Shown piece after piece: positions 60,356-64,000 of a DNA stretch of 64,000 nucleotides. The stretch comes from Flavobacterium sp. ZT3R18 (lineage in GTDB: Bacteria > Bacteroidota > Bacteroidia > Flavobacteriales > Flavobacteriaceae). Made by a program: the position numbers and the translations under genes. Position 1 is the stretch's first letter. Every line of letters starts with the position of its first letter. The stretch lies in contig NZ_VJZS01000017.1 in NCBI RefSeq assembly GCF_007097385.1, forward strand, positions 1 to 64,000, written 5' to 3'. The notes beneath the pieces are model-generated. The model was not told where the DNA came from and made no database searches. It saw only the letters and a list, made by a program, of their open reading frames with translations.

Positions 60356-60825
60356 GAAATAATAACATTTCTATAGGGTGGTATTTAATGGTATATGAAA
60401 TACTTAGAATGTTATGTGACTGCTATTTTTTTTGTTTTCAAAATAACTGTTTCAAAATCTTAATTTAGGATACTATTGTGATAATTTTGTTTTACCAAAA
60501 ATATTTTGAAACCTTATTTAAGGTACTATGGTTGCTTAAAAAAGATTCCAATAAAAATGATGTAACATAAAAGAACAATTGGTTTTGTCTGATTTAGAAA
60601 TAATTATTCTTGTGATTGAATCTTCTTTTTTATATTTATTAAGGTTCAATTTACAAAATTTTAAATTTTAATGCTTTTTTGAATAAATATTGAATTATAT
60701 TTTGTTTGAATGTGATTTATAAGTGTATATTTGACTTTATTTAAGTTTAAAAAGAGAAATATGGTTTTTATATCATAATATTATAAAAAATTTACATCTA
60801 GACTTTAAAGATTAAATATGTTTTA

Positions 60826-60833
60826 TATATTTG
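60826..60833 (+). promoter_or_regulatory. -7 element TATATTTG for the APC permease
   Basis: TATATTTG fits TAnnTTTG 81 nt before ATG 60915 and overlaps an in-frame TTG at 60831, arguing against that codon as a start. Confidence 0.45.
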
Positions 60834-60914
60834 GACTTTAAAATTTTTGCTTTTTTATTCAAAAAATATTGCAAAAAATACAAGATATTAGTTTCTAACG
60901 ATAAAATTTACAAC

Positions 60915-62846
60915 ATGGCATTAAAAGGGCTTTTTAGAAAAAAAACAGTTCAAGATATTTTAAAACAGGTCGAAAAAAATAATCTAGAGGGACATGATGC
61001 TCTAGGAAAACATTTGACGGCCAAAGATTTAACAGCCTTCGGAATTGCAGCCATTGTAGGGGCTGGTATTTTTAGTACCATAGGAAAAGCTAGTTTTGAC
61101 GGAGGTCCGGCAGTAATCTTCTTGTTTTTGTTTACGGCTATTGCTTGTAGCTTTGCTGCTTTTGCTTATGCTGAGTTTGCTTCGATGGTTCCGGTTTCTG
61201 GAAGTGCTTACACCTATTCCTATGTTGCTTTTGGGGAAATTATAGCTTGGATTATTGGTTGGGCTTTAATTATGGAATACTCGGTTGGAAATATAACAGT
61301 TGCCATATCGTGGAGTGATTACTTTACGAGCTTACTCTCTAGCGGAGGAATCGATTTACCACAATGGGTACAAATGGATTATCTAACAGCTTCAAACGGC
61401 TTTAAAGATGCTACAGCCCTGATGGAAGGCGGAAAGACTTTTGAGAACCTAAGTGTAGGAATGCAAAATGCCCATACCGCTTGGAAAACATCTCCGATGA
61501 TCGGTTCTTTTCATTTTGTTGCCGATTTACCAGCGCTTTTGATTATTGTTTTGATTACGGCCTTGATTTACCGCGGAATGAAAGAATCTCGTAATGCTAG
61601 TAATATAATGGTAGTGGTTAAGCTTTGTATCGTTCTTTTGGTAATTGCCGTGGGTATTTTTTATGTGGACACTACCAATTGGCATCCTTTTGCTCCTAAT
61701 GGAGTTTCGGGAGTTTTAAAAGGAGTTTCGGCAGTGTTCTTTGCCTATATTGGTTTTGATGCTATTTCGACAACCGCCGAAGAGTGTAAAGACCCGCAAC
61801 GTGATTTGCCAAGAGGGATGATGTGGGCGATTATTATTTGTACGATTCTATATATTGCCATTGCACTGGTTCTTACAGGTATGGTAAGTTATAATACCTT
61901 GAATGTAGGCGATCCATTGGCTTTTGTGTTTGATCAATTGCATTTAAAATGGATGTCGGGGATTATTGCCGTGAGTGCTGTAGTGGCCATGGCGAGTGTT
62001 TTATTGGTTTTTCAAATGGGACAGCCGCGTATCTGGATGAGTATGAGCCGTGATGGTTTGTTACCAAAAAAATTCTCTACGGTGCACCCAAAATTCAAAA
62101 CACCTTCTTTTGCCACAATCGTAGTTGGTTTTGTAGTTGCGGTTCCTGCTTTGTTTTTGAATTTAACCATGGTAACTGATTTATGTAGTATCGGAACATT
62201 ATTTGCTTTTGTATTGGTATGCGCTGGGGTTTTGGCTTTGCAAAATAGAACTGACATTCCAAGAGGTAAATTCAAAACGCCTTATGTAAATTCAAAATAT
62301 ATTTTTCCTTTATTAATCGTGATCGCTTTGGTTTTCTCTTTTGGATACAACAAAAAAGCAACTATGGGTTTCATTACCAATGAAACTAAGATCAACGATT
62401 CGGAATTTATTATTACCTCATTAAATAAAGAAGAGACTCAAAAAGTATATGATTATTTGGTAAGCATTGAAGGAAAAACGAACGCTACCGAAAAACTGGA
62501 TGTGGAGCATTTGTTGAGCCAATACCAAGAGGATGATGACAAGTATGCTTCTGTGGTTGCAGGATTGCCTATCGCTGATTCCGTGAAGTATGAAAGCGGA
62601 TTTGATTTATTCAAGCACAAAATACCGATGTGGATTTTCTTAATTGTAGTTGTTGGTTTACTCGTTTGGTCTTACAAAGAAAACTTATCTTTAATTCCAC
62701 TTTTGGGTTTAATCTGTTGTTTGTATATGATGGCAGAGTTAAGCGTTTGGAACTGGATTTACTTTACTGTTTGGTTACTGTTTGGATTGGTAATTTACTT
62801 TGGCTTCAGCCGAAAAAATAGTAAATTGAATTTAAAAGAAAGCTAA
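60915..62846 (+). CDS. APC family amino-acid permease (cationic amino-acid transporter type)
   Basis: 643 residues from ATG 60915. The start MALKGLFRKKTVQDILKQVE, then KHLTAKDLTAFGIAAIVGAGIFS with the substrate-binding GxGIF motif, GSAYTYSYVAFGEIIAWIIGW and AYIGFDAISTTAEECKDPQRD are CAT-type APC features. About 12-14 membrane helices; two loops are unusually long, one near residues 155-205 and one of about 80 residues between the last helices (NETKINDSEF). It imports or exchanges amino acids at the inner membrane. It stands alone, downstream of the divergent surface operon promoter. Confidence 0.92.
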   Translation: MALKGLFRKKTVQDILKQVEKNNLEGHDALGKHLTAKDLTAFGIAAIVGAGIFSTIGKASFDGGPAVIFLFLFTAIACSFAAFAYAEFASMVPVSGSAYTYSYVAFGEIIAWIIGWALIMEYSVGNITVAISWSDYFTSLLSSGGIDLPQWVQMDYLTASNGFKDATALMEGGKTFENLSVGMQNAHTAWKTSPMIGSFHFVADLPALLIIVLITALIYRGMKESRNASNIMVVVKLCIVLLVIAVGIFYVDTTNWHPFAPNGVSGVLKGVSAVFFAYIGFDAISTTAEECKDPQRDLPRGMMWAIIICTILYIAIALVLTGMVSYNTLNVGDPLAFVFDQLHLKWMSGIIAVSAVVAMASVLLVFQMGQPRIWMSMSRDGLLPKKFSTVHPKFKTPSFATIVVGFVVAVPALFLNLTMVTDLCSIGTLFAFVLVCAGVLALQNRTDIPRGKFKTPYVNSKYIFPLLIVIALVFSFGYNKKATMGFITNETKINDSEFIITSLNKEETQKVYDYLVSIEGKTNATEKLDVEHLLSQYQEDDDKYASVVAGLPIADSVKYESGFDLFKHKIPMWIFLIVVVGLLVWSYKENLSLIPLLGLICCLYMMAELSVWNWIYFTVWLLFGLVIYFGFSRKNSKLNLKES

Positions 62847-62967
62847 TCATAGAATATTTTGTAACTATCTAGGTCACAGTTTTCAGTCGCAGTTTTCAGA
62901 GTTATCTATAAGCATTGAGCTATCGAGAGTAAACTGAAAAGCAACTGGATAGGGTTGCAATTAATAG

Positions 62968-63007
62968 AAAAAATCCCCTCGAAAATATTTTTTTGAGGGG
63001 ATTTTTT
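62968..63007 (+). terminator. Terminator after the APC permease
   Basis: AAAAAATCCCCTC and GAGGGGATTTTTT make a perfect 13-bp stem with a T run, about 120 nt after the stop. Confidence 0.85.
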
Positions 63008-63102
63008 ATGTCATCAGATTACTGAATAAAAGGCATTCATTTTAAGGAAAATCGACTTAGGTATATGAAAAAATAAGATTTTAAGCTACGTCAGTTCGAG
63101 GC

Positions 63103-63139
63103 ATAATTTTTATTCTAAAAAAAGGAATATAAAATGACG
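63103..63139. repeat. 37-bp dispersed repeat, copy 2
   Basis: ATAATTTTTATTCTAAAAAA then AGGAATATAAAATGACG matches 17056-17092. The 818-bp gap 62847-63664 otherwise has GC-richer strings (GACCCGAGCGACAGCGAG, near 63184) of dispersed type and no gene. Confidence 0.55.
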
Positions 63140-63614
63140 TATTACGCCTATCGTCAGGTCATAAGGCTAAAAAATAAACACGACCCGAGCGACAGCGAGT
63201 CAAATGCGCCAACGGAATTTTTTGATGCAAAAATCAAAGTTTTTAGAAGGAGGTTTAGAGGTGTAAGAATCCTCAACTTAAGAGCCTCCATTGACATGGC
63301 GACATTGTAGAAAAGGTATAAAAACAAAAAAACATAAACAGTTTAATAAGAAATGGGATTTTTAGTTTGTGATCCCCGTAGGACTATTTGCAAATCATTT
63401 TATGCAGGATTTTAAGGAATTGGTAAAGTGGAATTCTATTTAATCCGAAATGACATATTTCAAATGTAATTAATTATTCACTATCTATCATAGTCATAAT
63501 ATAATAGTGAAGTACTGCTACTTTGTAACGATAATTTAAGATTTAAATAAATATTCAATAATTCAATTCATATCATTGTTGTGATCTTTAATAGGTTTAA
63601 TTTATAAAAATAAT

Positions 63615-63645
63615 TTGTTTTTATGTATTTAACTACGTAGTTTTG
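63615..63645 (+). promoter_or_regulatory. Consensus promoter of the GNAT gene
   Basis: TTG (63615-63617), a 20-bp spacer and TAGTTTTG (63638-63645) match the Bacteroidetes consensus, 19 nt upstream of ATG 63665. Confidence 0.7.
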
Positions 63646-63664
63646 TATAAAAATATATTTAGCT

Positions 63665-64000
63665 ATGAAAACAAAGATTAGACCCATTGAAAATGAATAT
63701 GCAGAAGCGGTGATTGATTTAATTTTAACCATCCAGCAAAAGGAATTTAATGTTCCCATCACTTTAGAAGATCAACCTGATCTTTTGGAAATAAATAACT
63801 TTTATCATCAGCGGGGAGGCTGTTTTTGGGGTGCCTTTATAGACGGGGAATTAATTGGTACGATTGCCTTGGTCAAGTATGATGATAAAGCAGGTGCTAT
63901 AAGAAAAATGTTTGTAAAAAAAGAGTATAGAGGCAAAGAACTGTTTATAGCCCAACAACTGTTGGATACATTAATCGCCTATAGTAAGGAAAACGGTTTG
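63665..64000 (+). CDS. GNAT family N-acetyltransferase (partial, cut by window end)
   Basis: 112 residues from ATG 63665 to the window edge. The segments IRPIENEYAEAVIDLIL, FWGAFIDGELIGTIALVKYD, and IRKMFVKKEYRGKELFIAQQ show the GNAT core; the last is motif A with R-G-K-E-L where acetyl-CoA pyrophosphate binds (usually R-G-x-G-x-G/A; the second Gly is Glu here). The C-terminal part is outside the window, so substrate cannot be judged. Confidence 0.85.
   Translation, partial: MKTKIRPIENEYAEAVIDLILTIQQKEFNVPITLEDQPDLLEINNFYHQRGGCFWGAFIDGELIGTIALVKYDDKAGAIRKMFVKKEYRGKELFIAQQLLDTLIAYSKENGL

Noticed and set aside
60831..60914. N-terminal extension of the APC permease from TTG 60831
   Set aside because: It starts within the -7 promoter box, and the family's usual start matches ATG 60915.
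63568..63762. 64-codon minus-strand frame
   Set aside because: It overlaps the GNAT gene and its consensus promoter and has no protein-like features.

Overview
The window looks like chromosomal DNA of a Flavobacterium-like member of the Bacteroidetes. It is AT-rich. Good matches to the Bacteroidetes promoter (TTG, 17-23 bp, TAnnTTTG) lie in front of several genes. One large surface protein ends in a type IX secretion (T9SS) sorting domain and carries SprB-type repeats. The housekeeping genes are also of flavobacterial type: a RibB-RibA fusion with a degenerate RibA half, an FtsK/LolA/LptF run, and small short palindromic repeats between genes.

Layout. 1-2.9 kb: one end of an integrative element (DUF3945-like tail, small mobile-element proteins, excisionase-type HTH, tyrosine integrase) abutting the 3' end of tRNA-Ser(UGA). 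3.5-10.5 kb: core cell-envelope and division genes, all on the minus strand (tpx, dgkA, ftsK, lolA-like, lptF/G-like, ribBA-like). 10.9-16.2 kb: universal stress protein, TerC, a DUF2490 protein, beta-carbonic anhydrase and a SulP anion transporter, with a divergent TetR gene sharing a palindrome-containing promoter region with sulP. 17.1-18.6 kb: a redox group (peroxiredoxin, thioredoxin, small conserved protein). 18.7-26 kb: a probable peptidoglycan/muropeptide recycling group (CBM9-like protein, GHL10-type hydrolase, AmpG-like MFS carrier, YhcG nuclease, GH3/NagZ). 26.3-29.4 kb: a class-3 lipase, a lipoprotein and a REP-associated transposase pseudogene among short repeats.

29.6-60.2 kb is the most unusual region. 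It is a roughly 30-kb minus-strand locus that begins at one strong promoter (60324-60355). In order of transcription it encodes a giant beta-rich exported protein (1562 aa), a fibronectin-III protein (692 aa), a SprB-repeat adhesin with a T9SS sorting domain (1954 aa), an outer-membrane barrel with a helical tail (815 aa), and a 1886-aa protein. That last protein has an FN3 export module, a zincin protease, a hydrophobic pre-toxin segment and a RES-like C-terminal toxin domain. Downstream lie a stand-alone secreted nuclease-like toxin, two tandem propeller-like putative immunity proteins with a 49-aa ORF between them, a SUKH-like immunity protein, two small AT-rich genes, and a second cassette. 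The second cassette carries a near-identical copy (1448 bp) of the FN3 export module fused to a different C-terminus. I read this as a polymorphic toxin/immunity locus coupled to its own surface apparatus. The domain calls rest on motifs read by eye and the system-level function is inference.

60.9-64 kb: an APC amino-acid permease and the start of a GNAT acetyltransferase.
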